A DNA stretch of 64,000 bases from Terribacillus aidingensis. Lineage in GTDB: Bacteria; Bacillota; Bacilli; Bacillales; Amphibacillaceae. Shown here piece after piece: positions 1 to 8,234 of the stretch. Where the stretch lies: the NCBI RefSeq assembly GCF_040703035.1, contig NZ_CP159996.1:2514001-2578000 (forward strand). Reading direction: 5' to 3'. The notes beneath the pieces were generated by a model. That model ran no database searches, was not told where the DNA came from, and was given only the letters and a program-made list of their open reading frames with translations. The position numbers were made by a program, and so were the translations under genes. Positions within the stretch are counted from its first letter, which is position 1, and every line of letters begins with the position of its first letter.

Positions 1-590
1 AGTTCATCGAGTTTCTTTAAGTATCTTCCATGGGTAGGGATAAATTCGTACTGCTGAATATACGGTCTGGCTATCTTGATTCCGTATGGAGGCTTCTGAT
101 TTTCCATTTGCCTGAATCTGAATCCGATTACCTTTATTGCATCGATGATATTTTCATGCACTTCTGTCGGCTCAATGGATATATGATCTATGTCACTTAA
201 ATCAACTGCATTCTTCACATCCACATCCGTACCGATCCAAACCGGCGGTACATTCTTGAATGTCTTAGGATCCTGCATCGTAATTGGTGTATCCAAAGGA
301 ATTCGAAAAGAAAATGGAATCTCCTTTCTTTCCCCTTTTGAGATAATAAACGGCTCATTCACTTTATGCGTATACACAACTGCCTGCGACAGACGATCAC
401 TATCCTCATGTCCATACACCGTCATCAGTTTCAGATTGATAGAGTCGATCTCTTGGTCAGTTACGCCGCCCTTTATTTCAACGACACCATACAGAATCTC
501 TCCTTGAACGAAATAATTATTCCTGATCTTTGTATCCACCTTAGCTGAACCAATTCCAACACTAGCAATCAATTTATTGAAAATAGACAT
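1..590 (-). CDS. spo0M: Sporulation-control protein Spo0M (partial, 3' end outside window)
   Basis: Reading leftward from the ATG at 590 gives an open frame to the window edge with no stop (about 196 codons). It begins MSIFNKLIASVGIGSAKVDT and continues with an arrestin-like beta-sandwich pattern, including EILYGVVEIKGG and IPFSFRIPLDTP. This is the conserved start of Spo0M, a cytoplasmic protein of about 258 residues in B. subtilis that affects the Spo0A sporulation pathway. A GAGGTGAT ribosome-binding site precedes the ATG. A sigma-W type promoter lies just upstream at 622-647, in line with envelope-stress control known for this gene. It is truncated only by the window, not broken. Confidence 0.9.
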   Translation of the reverse strand, partial: MSIFNKLIASVGIGSAKVDTKIRNNYFVQGEILYGVVEIKGGVTDQEIDSINLKLMTVYGHEDSDRLSQAVVYTHKVNEPFIISKGERKEIPFSFRIPLDTPITMQDPKTFKNVPPVWIGTDVDVKNAVDLSDIDHISIEPTEVHENIIDAIKVIGFRFRQMENQKPPYGIKIARPYIQQYEFIPTHGRYLKKLDE

Positions 591-621
591 ATAATCACCT
601 CATATTATTGGTTAGACTGTA

Positions 622-647
622 TACGCGTGGAGTGGAAAATAGTTTCA
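622..647 (-). promoter_or_regulatory. Sigma-W type promoter of spo0M
   Basis: On the minus strand the sequence reads TGAAAC, 16 bases, CGTA. This matches the extracytoplasmic-function sigma-W consensus in both elements and spacing. Transcription would start near 614, about 24 bases ahead of the spo0M ATG. Seen in sequence; the sigma assignment is inferred from the consensus and from known sigma-W control of spo0M in B. subtilis. Confidence 0.75.
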
Positions 648-776
648 ATTATTCCTTTATCTAAAAAATAAAAGGAATAATTTTCTTTTTATGGTACTAT
701 CAAAACTAGTACTTATTTTTAAAGGCTTGATAGTTTAATAGAGTACAAAGCCAATTTACAAAAAGAAGGTAACAAA

Positions 777-1591
777 ATGGAGATCATCACTGAAAAATTA
801 CTGTTTATCGCTTTGTTCATTTTTATCATTCACTCGATAGAAACACTCGCTTATGCTGTAAGATTATCCGGTGCAAGAGTCAAAATGATTGCTTCGGCAC
901 TGTCTCTCTTTAACATAATGGTTATTGTATCAAGATTGTCGAATACGATGCAGCAGCCATTCTTAGGAAGTCTAATCGATTCTGCTCCAAAAGAAAATAC
1001 GCTGGAGTTTGTAGAGACTCAATTCCGTTTCCTTATTGGCGCATCAACAGTTGGAACAGCATTAGGTATTCTCTTACTTCCTACTTTCATCGCACTATTT
1101 TCAAGAGCGATCATTCATTTATCAGAGGAAAAAGGTTCTGTCCCTTCTTTAATGAAAAGGGTTTTTTCATTACATTACATAAAGCGCAGCATAATGCATT
1201 TTAGTCTTCCAAAATTTTCTATTTACGGGATACGAAGGTGAAAGATATTCCAATAAGGCTCTTCCTCGTAAATATGCTTATTACCGCAATCTATACAATC
1301 GGGGTGCTAGCTGCATTATATGCGGCTTTATTAGTTCCAGATAGAGGGACTACAGCAATCATGGCATCAGGATTGATAAATGGACTAGCAACCATACTTT
1401 TGGTAGTTTTTATTGATCCCAAGTTATCTGTCATGGCAGACGATATCGTGAATCAAAGAGGAAGTTATAACAAACTAAAAAGTATGACGCTCATAATGGT
1501 AACGTCCAGGCTGTTGGGAACGTTACTAGCTCAAGTATTCTTTATATGGGGAGCAGAATACATAGCTTGGTTCACTAAATTCATTGCCTAA
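777..1591 (+). pseudogene. amj: Lipid II flippase Amj, split by a frameshift
   Basis: Two ORFs in different frames, 777-1241 (154 codons) and 1238-1591 (117 codons), together make a membrane protein of about 271 residues. That is the usual length of Amj (YdaH, DUF2837), the alternative lipid II flippase that moves peptidoglycan precursor across the membrane. The first part holds two hydrophobic segments and SIETLAYAVRLSGAR; the second has VNMLITAIYTIGVLAALYAA. One missing base in the run AAAATTTT at 1211-1218 explains the break: restoring it joins the two frames as ...LPKIFYLRDTKVKDIP. The halves overlap as GTGA, so coupled translation of two pieces is a formal alternative. A sequencing error, a true null allele or a functional split cannot be told apart here. 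Confidence 0.75.
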
Positions 1592-1617
1592 GCGTAATCC
1601 ACACATCTGAATCTAAT

Positions 1618-1658
1618 AAAAAGCCTACTTAACTGTAATCAGTTAAGTAAGCTTTTTT
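1618..1658. terminator. Bidirectional terminator between amj and minJ
   Basis: An inverted repeat (CTTAACTG, loop TAAT, CAGTTAAG, extended by AAAAGC/GCTTTT) with A-run and T-run on opposite sides. It can end amj on the plus strand and minJ on the minus strand. Confidence 0.8.
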
Positions 1659-1675
1659 AATTGACGAATTTGACA

Positions 1676-2872
1676 TTAACTGCTGATAGGCACAGCTTTC
1701 TTCTTATGCTGTTCCTGTACAAAGATAATACCAAGCTCATGCGGCTCGCCTTCATACATCGCTCGTTGTTTAATCCGTATTTCACCTTGTTCATCCCGGA
1801 TTTCCATTTTGCAATATTGACTGTTGGATTGCACTGCTTCATAAAATGCTCGTTCTGTCGTTACACGGACGCCGTTCACTTTTTCGATTCGCTCTCCCGG
1901 CAGCAGACCGAGTCTGTCAGCTGGGCTTTCCGGAATGACACCAAGAACAAACATCCCATTGCTGCTCTCCGTATAATACATGGCGCGCTTGCGATCTTTG
2001 TTCCGGAAGGAGAGTGTGATGGCCTCTCTGCCGATAAGTGCGATAACGAAAGCTGCGATCGCGAAGTAATAGGAATACATACTTGCCAAACTCACTGCCA
2101 AGGTAAGCAACGCAAGCATCAAGACCATTTTCCCTTGCTTACGTGCCTCAATAAATGCTGGACGGCCTTTGGCAATACCGTCTATACCAGTCAGCAGCGG
2201 CACTAGCAGCAGGCCGTAGCTTGTTCCGTTTAGATGGAAGAAAGGCCACCATGGAGCGAACGGTTCAATTGCGCCAGCTGGCACTAACAAGAAGAAAGGA
2301 ATGAACAAAAGCTTACGGAAACGATGCTGGCCAATCCAGCGTCCCCGAGGACCCTTGACAAGCTCTGGCAACGTATCCTCTCTTTTGATTGTAAGCAGCA
2401 GCACAGCTTCTGCAACCATAACGATACTCATGATCAGTGCAAAGCTGATCCAATTAAGACCTGTAAGGTCATCTGCCCATCCAGCCGGCAAATAGTCAGC
2501 AGCATATGGCGCTGCGCCCAAAGCGAGCAGAAAACTGAATCCGAAAATATAAGCGGATGACAGCCATGTGAAACGAAGCAGCAACGTCAGCAGAATCGTT
2601 ACAGCGCTGATTAATAAGACGACTGCTGGTGTAACTACGATTCCCGCTCCAACACTCACGGCCGTAAGCAAAAGTCCGAAAACAAGTGACAGAACCCATG
2701 TGCCTGTCCACTCTTTGCCAAAACCAAATACCTTCGTACCGAAATTGTTCCGCTCTTTTCTGATTCTGCGGTTGGAAACGAACAGAGTCAGCAGCACTGC
2801 CCAATAAAGCAGCGGATTTAAAAAGAAGTTTCCGATCCCATAAAGCAGTTCGGTCAACCAATCATTCACCAT
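1676..2872 (-). CDS. minJ: Division topological factor MinJ
   Basis: A 398-residue integral membrane protein, matching the length of B. subtilis MinJ (397). The N-terminal two thirds carry about eight hydrophobic segments. A cytoplasmic PDZ domain follows near residues 295-390, with the typical GVIPESPADRLGLLPGERI stretch. MinJ links the polar scaffold DivIVA to MinD, placing the MinCD division inhibitor at poles and septa; it is also needed for swarming. I chose the ATG at 2872 (MVNDWLTE) because AGGGAGAG lies seven bases upstream; an ATG or GTG eight codons earlier has no such site. It lies downstream of ctpB as in B. subtilis, but no swrA lies between them. Confidence 0.9.
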   Translation of the reverse strand: MVNDWLTELLYGIGNFFLNPLLYWAVLLTLFVSNRRIRKERNNFGTKVFGFGKEWTGTWVLSLVFGLLLTAVSVGAGIVVTPAVVLLISAVTILLTLLLRFTWLSSAYIFGFSFLLALGAAPYAADYLPAGWADDLTGLNWISFALIMSIVMVAEAVLLLTIKREDTLPELVKGPRGRWIGQHRFRKLLFIPFFLLVPAGAIEPFAPWWPFFHLNGTSYGLLLVPLLTGIDGIAKGRPAFIEARKQGKMVLMLALLTLAVSLASMYSYYFAIAAFVIALIGREAITLSFRNKDRKRAMYYTESSNGMFVLGVIPESPADRLGLLPGERIEKVNGVRVTTERAFYEAVQSNSQYCKMEIRDEQGEIRIKQRAMYEGEPHELGIIFVQEQHKKKAVPISS

Positions 2873-2950
2873 TATGTGTCTCTCCCTATAAACCAACTCT
2901 TATGTATATTGTCTATTCTAACATGATACTTCTTGTTTTCCTATGGCAAT

Positions 2951-2982
2951 AGAAAAAGCCTCCCGTATGAAGGGAGGCCTTG
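2951..2982 (-). terminator. Intrinsic terminator after ctpB
   Basis: Minus-strand hairpin GGCCTCCC / GGGAGGCT followed by a T run, placed directly after the ctpB stop and ahead of minJ. Confidence 0.85.
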
Positions 2983-2984
2983 TA

Positions 2985-4418
2985 TCAATTACTAAAGAGC
3001 TGCTGCAGCGCTTTGTCCATTTGGTTATCATGCTTGCCATCGCGAACTTGCTCGATGATCTTCGTTTGAAGCAGATCTGCTGTTTCCTGATCCACTTCAC
3101 CTGTTGCCTGCAAATCATTATCCTGCTGGAACTGCTTGACTGCTGTTTCTGTCTTTTCATTGAAATAACCGTCCTTACGGCTCGGGTCAAATCCGAGGCC
3201 GTCCAGCATGATTTGCAGGTTCTTGATCTTGTCATTATTATCATTGAATGTCAGCTTTTCATTTTCATCCAACTGGATTGGTGAACTGTAGAAATACTCT
3301 GGCTGATTAACTTCAACAGTTGGTTTGATACCTTTTTCATGAATCCAATCTCCGTTAGGCGTCAGCCATTTGTATAGAGTCAGTTTGAGCATCGACTCAT
3401 TCTCCAAAGGTACAGTTTGCTGTACAGTACCTTTCCCGAACGTCGTTTTCCCAATTAGCTCATAACCGCCGGCCTGATTCATCGCACCAGCAAGAATTTC
3501 AGATGCCGAAGCACTCCCCTCATCAATCAGGACATTGATCGGGTAATCCTTCTTCTCGTTCAATTCGGTATAAAACTCTTGTTTCTCACCGTTCTTATCT
3601 TCAATTTGCAAATATGGCTTTTCTTTTGTCACAAAGTTCTTCAGAATGTCCTCCACGGTAGTCAGGATTCCGCCTGGGTTACCACGGACATCGATGATCA
3701 ATCCTTCGATATCTTCCTGCTCTAGCTTATCCAGCGCTGTCTTGAATTCATCAGCTGTGCTCTCGGAGAATGATGTGATTTCTAAGACACCTGCTTTTTT
3801 GCCGTCCACTTCTTTTGTATCTGCATAGACAGTTTCAACTGGAATCTCATCACGGGTGACATCAATCTTCAATTCTTCGGATACACCAGGTCTCTTGACG
3901 GACAATGTCACTGTCGTACCTTTTTCTCCGCGGATTTTATTTACTGCTTCCTGCAGATCCAGCCCCTGCAAGGAGTCACCATCCACTTCAAGAACTTGGT
4001 CGTTTGGGCGTAAACCAGCATCCTCTGCCGGTGAATCCTTGATCGGCGCCACGATTGTCACCTGCTTATCGACCATGCTCACTTCAGCTCCGATGCCTTC
4101 AAACGAAGACTCCAGCTGCTGATTCAGCTGTGTAGAAGATTCTTCATCCAGGAAGGAACTGTACGGATCATCCAATGTTTCCAGCATCCCCTGGATTGCC
4201 CCTTCCTGCAGCTGCTGCGCATCTGGTTTCGCTAACGCATTATCCTTGATGAGCTCGTACGCATTTTCCACCTCGGTCAGACTGCCCGAATCATCTGAAG
4301 CTGATTGGAAACCAGACTCTTCCTTATCTGCATATGATGTAAAAGCATAGCTGCCGCCTGCCCCGACAATCAATGCCACAATAATCGCTATTACGAATGT
4401 CGCTTTTCTAATCTGCAC
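2985..4418 (-). CDS. ctpB: C-terminal processing serine protease CtpB (S41 family)
   Basis: A 477-residue protein (B. subtilis CtpB is 480). It has an N-terminal membrane anchor (about residues 7-28), a PDZ domain (about 105-185, with IKDSPAEDAGLRPND), an S41 peptidase core and a C-terminal peptidoglycan-binding repeat (about 395-465, LGFDPSRKDGYFNEKT). The catalytic serine is in DEGSASASEI and the lysine in TTFGKGTVQQ, forming the Ser-Lys dyad. In B. subtilis CtpB is secreted into the intermembrane space of the forespore and cleaves SpoIVFA to activate pro-sigma-K processing. The start is a GTG; GAGAGGCG lies just upstream. Followed by a strong terminator. Confidence 0.93.
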   Translation of the reverse strand: MQIRKATFVIAIIVALIVGAGGSYAFTSYADKEESGFQSASDDSGSLTEVENAYELIKDNALAKPDAQQLQEGAIQGMLETLDDPYSSFLDEESSTQLNQQLESSFEGIGAEVSMVDKQVTIVAPIKDSPAEDAGLRPNDQVLEVDGDSLQGLDLQEAVNKIRGEKGTTVTLSVKRPGVSEELKIDVTRDEIPVETVYADTKEVDGKKAGVLEITSFSESTADEFKTALDKLEQEDIEGLIIDVRGNPGGILTTVEDILKNFVTKEKPYLQIEDKNGEKQEFYTELNEKKDYPINVLIDEGSASASEILAGAMNQAGGYELIGKTTFGKGTVQQTVPLENESMLKLTLYKWLTPNGDWIHEKGIKPTVEVNQPEYFYSSPIQLDENEKLTFNDNNDKIKNLQIMLDGLGFDPSRKDGYFNEKTETAVKQFQQDNDLQATGEVDQETADLLQTKIIEQVRDGKHDNQMDKALQQLFSN

Positions 4419-4511
4419 GTTCGCCTCTCATCCTTTCTTACTTGTCCAATCCGTTAATCCTACTATTATGCTAAACTCCCTCTATCTTATCACTAAAAGA
4501 AGCAATTGATG

Positions 4512-4549
4512 TGAAAAAGGCACCTCCATTAATGGAGAATGCCTTTTAC
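4512..4549 (-). terminator. Terminator after the M23 peptidase gene
   Basis: Minus-strand hairpin AAAAGGCATTCTCCAT / ATGGAGGTGCCTTTTT with a terminal T run, located just past the stop of the M23 gene. Confidence 0.85.
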
Positions 4550-4559
4550 AATTCTGATA

Positions 4560-5966
4560 TTAGAAATATTTCATTGGGTCTACTGCGTTACTCTTCGCAC
4601 CGTTCCATTTACCTTCATGAATTTCGAAATGAAGGTGGGAACCAGTTGATCCGCCAGTGTTACCCATTTTCGCAATTTCCTGTCCTCTGGAGACTTTCTC
4701 TCCTTGAGAAACACCACGGCTGCTCATGTGACCATAAAGTGTTTCATACGTACGGCCGTTTATGGAATGTGTAATGATGATAACATTTCCGTAACCATTC
4801 ATCGTACCGCTGTAAGAAACTACGCCGCTTGCCGCAGCATAGATTGGCGTTCCTGTAGCATTAGCTATATCTTGTCCATAGTGGTTGCCAGTTGATCCGC
4901 TTCCGAATGGATCTTGACGGACACCAAAGCCAGAGCTTAAGCGACCTGCTGCCGGCCATGAGAAGATACCAGCTTGTGCTGATTTTGCACTGGATGAGCT
5001 GCTGGAGCTCGATGAACTGCTAGAACTGCTAGAACTGCTGCTGGATTTAGAGCTGGATGAAGAAGACTCTTTTTTGCTTGAGGTAGAATCCTCCTGCGCA
5101 GCAGCTTTCGCTGCGGCAGCTGCTGCTTTCGCTTCTGCTGCTGCTTTTTCTTGTGCTGCGAGATCCATTTTCTCAGACTCGGCATCCTCTTGTGCTAAAC
5201 GAAGTGCTTCCGCTTGGTTAGCTGCAAGCTCTTTCTGTTCTTCAGCAGAAAGAATTTGCTCGCCTAATCTCTCATATTCATCCTCAAGCTGCTGTTTTAG
5301 GTCTTCTTGCTCGCTTGCTTGGGATTTCAAATCAGATTTGATATCTTCCAATTTATCTTTTTGATCCTGCAAATTCTGTTTTTCATCTTCACGCTGCTGC
5401 TTTTGATCCTCAAGCTTCTGCTTCGCTTCGATGTAGCCGTTCAACAGCTCTTTATCAGAATCCATGATAGTAGTTACCGCGTTCAGACGGTTTACCATAT
5501 CACCAAAGTTTTTGGAGCCCATCAATACTTGCAAGTACTGTACGTCTCCGCCGTTTTGCTGGATGCTGACGAGACGGTCAGATAATTTATCCTCACGCTT
5601 GTCGATGTCTTCTTCCGTTTCTACGATTTCACCAGAGATTTTTTCGATCTTTTCGTTCGTCTCAGTGATTTCGTCTTCTTTGTCATTCAAAGCATTTTCA
5701 TTCTTATCGATCTGGTTATTCAAATCATCCAGTTTCGCCAGCAGATTGTCCTGCTCTTCCAGGTTTTCAGACTGCTCAGATTCTGCGTTATTGATTTGAC
5801 CTTCAAGCTCGCTTTGCTTATTGCTGTTTTCCTCTTGCTGCTTTTGCAGATCCTCTATCTCGCTCTGTACATCAGATGAGGATTTCGCGAACGTGTGAAT
5901 TGGAGTATGTAGGATTGCTCCCGTAGCTAGAACAGCTACAAGAACAGGCTTGATCATCTTCTTCAT
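4560..5966 (-). CDS. Secreted M23 peptidoglycan hydrolase with coiled coil (FtsEX partner candidate)
   Basis: A 468-residue exported protein. Residues 1-27 form a signal peptide ending in HTFA. A long charged coiled coil (about 30-250) follows, then an Ala-rich stretch, a serine-rich low-complexity linker (about 295-328), and an M23/LytM metallopeptidase domain (about 335-468). Zinc-ligand motifs are visible: NHYGQDIA (His and Asp) and HLHFEIH (HxH). This architecture matches EnvC/PcsB/CwlO-type hydrolases, whose coiled coil is opened by FtsEX. The gene lies immediately downstream of ftsX on the same strand. Predicted role: endopeptidase or activator in wall growth or cell separation. The order is seen; the pairing with FtsEX is inference. 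Confidence 0.87.
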   Translation of the reverse strand: MKKMIKPVLVAVLATGAILHTPIHTFAKSSSDVQSEIEDLQKQQEENSNKQSELEGQINNAESEQSENLEEQDNLLAKLDDLNNQIDKNENALNDKEDEITETNEKIEKISGEIVETEEDIDKREDKLSDRLVSIQQNGGDVQYLQVLMGSKNFGDMVNRLNAVTTIMDSDKELLNGYIEAKQKLEDQKQQREDEKQNLQDQKDKLEDIKSDLKSQASEQEDLKQQLEDEYERLGEQILSAEEQKELAANQAEALRLAQEDAESEKMDLAAQEKAAAEAKAAAAAAKAAAQEDSTSSKKESSSSSSKSSSSSSSSSSSSSSSSSSSAKSAQAGIFSWPAAGRLSSGFGVRQDPFGSGSTGNHYGQDIANATGTPIYAAASGVVSYSGTMNGYGNVIIITHSINGRTYETLYGHMSSRGVSQGEKVSRGQEIAKMGNTGGSTGSHLHFEIHEGKWNGAKSNAVDPMKYF

Positions 5967-6014
5967 TCTTCTCTCATTCCCTTTCTTCCTTTAAAAGCAT
6001 ATATGGTAGGTTTA

Positions 6015-6902
6015 TTAGACTTTAAGAAACTTGCGGACACTCATGACACTTCCCCAAACACCGATGATCGCGCCGATTGCCAGCAGTATACCTGCAAGCT
6101 GGAATGCGAATGGTGCATAAGGGAGAATCTCGACGAAACCGATACTGATGTTATCAGTCAAGTTGTGTGACAGGTAGTAGTACCCGCCAAGAACTAGTGC
6201 GACTGGTATTATGGCACCCAATACTCCGAGCAGCAGACCTTCGATAAAGAAAGGCCAGCGGATAAAGGAGTTTGTTGCTCCAACCAGTTTCATGATGCCG
6301 ATTTCTCTGCTTCTGGCAATGATTGTTATTTTAATTGTATTTGAAATCAGGAAGATGGCCGTGAACACAAGACCAACGATCAAGACCGCACCGATAATCC
6401 GAGCGTACTTGTTTACAGTAAAGAGATTCTCTACCGTCCCCTTACCATAATCCACTTTGTCGACTCCATCCAGTTTCGAAATTTCTTCCGATACAGAAGC
6501 TATGTCATGCGGATCAGATGTTTTGACAATATACGTGTCACTCAATGGGTTGTCTTGTTCAAACAAATCCCATTCTGTTTGTCCCATATCTTCCATGAGC
6601 TGGTTTAACTGTTCTTCTTTTGAGGAATACTTTACAGAACCAACTTTATCAATCGATTCAAGCTGACCTTGGATTGACTGAACCTGGTCTTCAGCAAGTG
6701 TAGGATCCAGATAAACGCTCATTTCAACATCTGACTCAATATTGGTAGCGAATTTATTTAAGTTGAATACTACAGCCAGGAAGACACCGACCAGGATCAA
6801 TGTTACCGTTACTGCCCCGATCGAGGCGATGGTCATCCAGCCGTTACGGAAGATGTTCTTTGATCCTTCCCGCAGATGGCGTTTCGCGGTATTAAATTTC
6901 AT
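6015..6902 (-). CDS. ftsX: Cell division ABC transporter permease FtsX
   Basis: A 295-residue membrane protein beginning MKFNTAKRHLREGSKNIFRN, close to B. subtilis FtsX (296). It has one TM near residues 22-45, a large extracellular loop (about 46-165), then three TM segments, the FtsX plan. FtsX transmits the ATPase cycle of FtsE to an extracellular peptidoglycan hydrolase. The start at 6902 is fixed by AGGAGGTGA eight bases upstream and by the homologous N-terminus; it overlaps the 3' end of ftsE by 11 bases, so the two are translationally coupled. A longer reading to 6962 is not supported. Confidence 0.95.
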   Translation of the reverse strand: MKFNTAKRHLREGSKNIFRNGWMTIASIGAVTVTLILVGVFLAVVFNLNKFATNIESDVEMSVYLDPTLAEDQVQSIQGQLESIDKVGSVKYSSKEEQLNQLMEDMGQTEWDLFEQDNPLSDTYIVKTSDPHDIASVSEEISKLDGVDKVDYGKGTVENLFTVNKYARIIGAVLIVGLVFTAIFLISNTIKITIIARSREIGIMKLVGATNSFIRWPFFIEGLLLGVLGAIIPVALVLGGYYYLSHNLTDNISIGFVEILPYAPFAFQLAGILLAIGAIIGVWGSVMSVRKFLKV

Positions 6903-7578
6903 ACCCGTAGTCACCTCCTGCTTCGTCACGGACGATACGGCCGTTTTCGATGGCGATGACACGTTTTTTGATCGTATTAACGATTTCTTTACTGTGTGTA
7001 GCCATGATGATGGTTGTTCCTTTGTTGTTGATATCCTCCAGCACCTTCATGATGCCCCAGGATGTTTCTGGATCCAAGTTCCCTGTCGGCTCGTCAGCGA
7101 TCACGACCTTCGGGTTATTCGCAATTGCCCGGGCAATTGCCACACGCTGCTGCTCCCCTCCGGAAAGCTCATCAGGTAACGATCTAGCTTTATCTTTTAT
7201 TCCAACAAGATCGAGTACTTCCATCACACGATCTCGGATCACTTTAGGAGACTCTTCTATTACTTCCAGGGCGAAGGCAACATTCTCATAGATTGTCAGT
7301 TTCGGAAGCAATTTGAAATCCTGGTACACAACACCGATTTTCCTTCTGACTCTTGGAATATGGCGTTCTTTATACGTGCTCAAATCTTTGTTATCTACTT
7401 TCACGATACCCGTGCTCGGTTTCTCACCTCGGAAGATCATCTTCACGAAGGTTGACTTACCGGCTCCGCTCGGTCCTACTAAATACACGAATTCCCCACT
7501 GTCGATATGCACGTCGACACCCTTCAGCGCTGTAACGCCATTGGAATACGTCTTATGCACACCCTTCATTTCTATCAT
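6892..7578 (-). CDS. ftsE: Cell division ATP-binding protein FtsE
   Basis: A 228-residue ABC ATPase. Walker A is GPSGAGKST (about residue 36), the signature LSGGEQQRVAIARA (about 138), and Walker B VVIADEPTGNLD (about 157). It works with FtsX at the inner face of the membrane to drive cell-wall hydrolysis; in B. subtilis it also affects entry into sporulation. First gene of the ftsE-ftsX-M23 cluster. The upstream gap holds an extended -10-like TGTTATAAT near 7679-7687 on the minus strand, a weak promoter candidate. Confidence 0.96.
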   Translation of the reverse strand: MIEMKGVHKTYSNGVTALKGVDVHIDSGEFVYLVGPSGAGKSTFVKMIFRGEKPSTGIVKVDNKDLSTYKERHIPRVRRKIGVVYQDFKLLPKLTIYENVAFALEVIEESPKVIRDRVMEVLDLVGIKDKARSLPDELSGGEQQRVAIARAIANNPKVVIADEPTGNLDPETSWGIMKVLEDINNKGTTIIMATHSKEIVNTIKKRVIAIENGRIVRDEAGGDYGYEI

Positions 7579-7816
7579 GTTTTAACTCACCTTTGTTTTT
7601 ATATTAATCTGCTAATTCATCAACTAAGTATGTCGAACATTGGCGAAAGCAAACGAAAAAGCTCTCAAACCTGAAACCATTATAACATCTTATTCCTATT
7701 TTTTTAGACATAATAATATTACATTTGTGTTTCAATATATGACAATAGACTCGGTTTTTGAAATATATTGCGTAGTATCTTGTCGCATCCACTCGCTGCT
7801 AAGGAAAAAAACACAA

Positions 7817-7851
7817 CAAAATACCCATACAGCTTCTGTATGGGTATTTGT
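7817..7851 (-). terminator. Terminator after cccB
   Basis: Near-perfect hairpin AATACCCATACAG / CTGTATGGGTATT with a T-rich tail on the minus strand, just past the cccB stop. Confidence 0.85.
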
Positions 7852-7857
7852 CGTTTA

Positions 7858-8160
7858 TTACTTCTGCTGTTCCAGAAGCCATTCGGCGATTTTTTCCGCC
7901 TCTTCTCCTTCAGCCTGTCCGGCAGGCATACCGCCTTTGCCGTTTTCCATGATATCCACGAGTTCTTCTTTTGTATACGTAGAACCAAGGCTATCAAGCG
8001 GAGGACCGCCATTGCCGCCGCTCAAGTCCTGACCATGGCACATGGCACAGTTGTTTTCATACGCTTCTTGCGGTGTTCCGGCCGTGTCATCACTATTCCC
8101 GCAAGCAGCAAGGAAGAGCATGAACATCAAACTGCAGCCAGTTAAAACTAGTTTCTTCAA
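7858..8160 (-). CDS. cccB: Cytochrome c-551 lipoprotein CccB
   Basis: A 100-residue small cytochrome c. A lipoprotein signal peptide ends in the lipobox LAAC (Cys20), so the protein is anchored outside the membrane. The haem attachment motif is CAMCH (about residues 39-43) and the distal methionine ligand is probably in GGMPAG. It carries electrons between the quinol oxidase branch and cytochrome oxidase. The start is TTG, preceded by AAGGAT at good spacing. Its place between ftsE and prfB matches B. subtilis cccB. Confidence 0.93.
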   Translation of the reverse strand: MKKLVLTGCSLMFMLFLAACGNSDDTAGTPQEAYENNCAMCHGQDLSGGNGGPPLDSLGSTYTKEELVDIMENGKGGMPAGQAEGEEAEKIAEWLLEQQK

Positions 8161-8234
8161 GAGAATCGCATCCTTTTCTTTGGGATGGAATAACGGTTCA
8201 GCTTGTTATGTTACAGGAATTTTACAAAAAGCTC

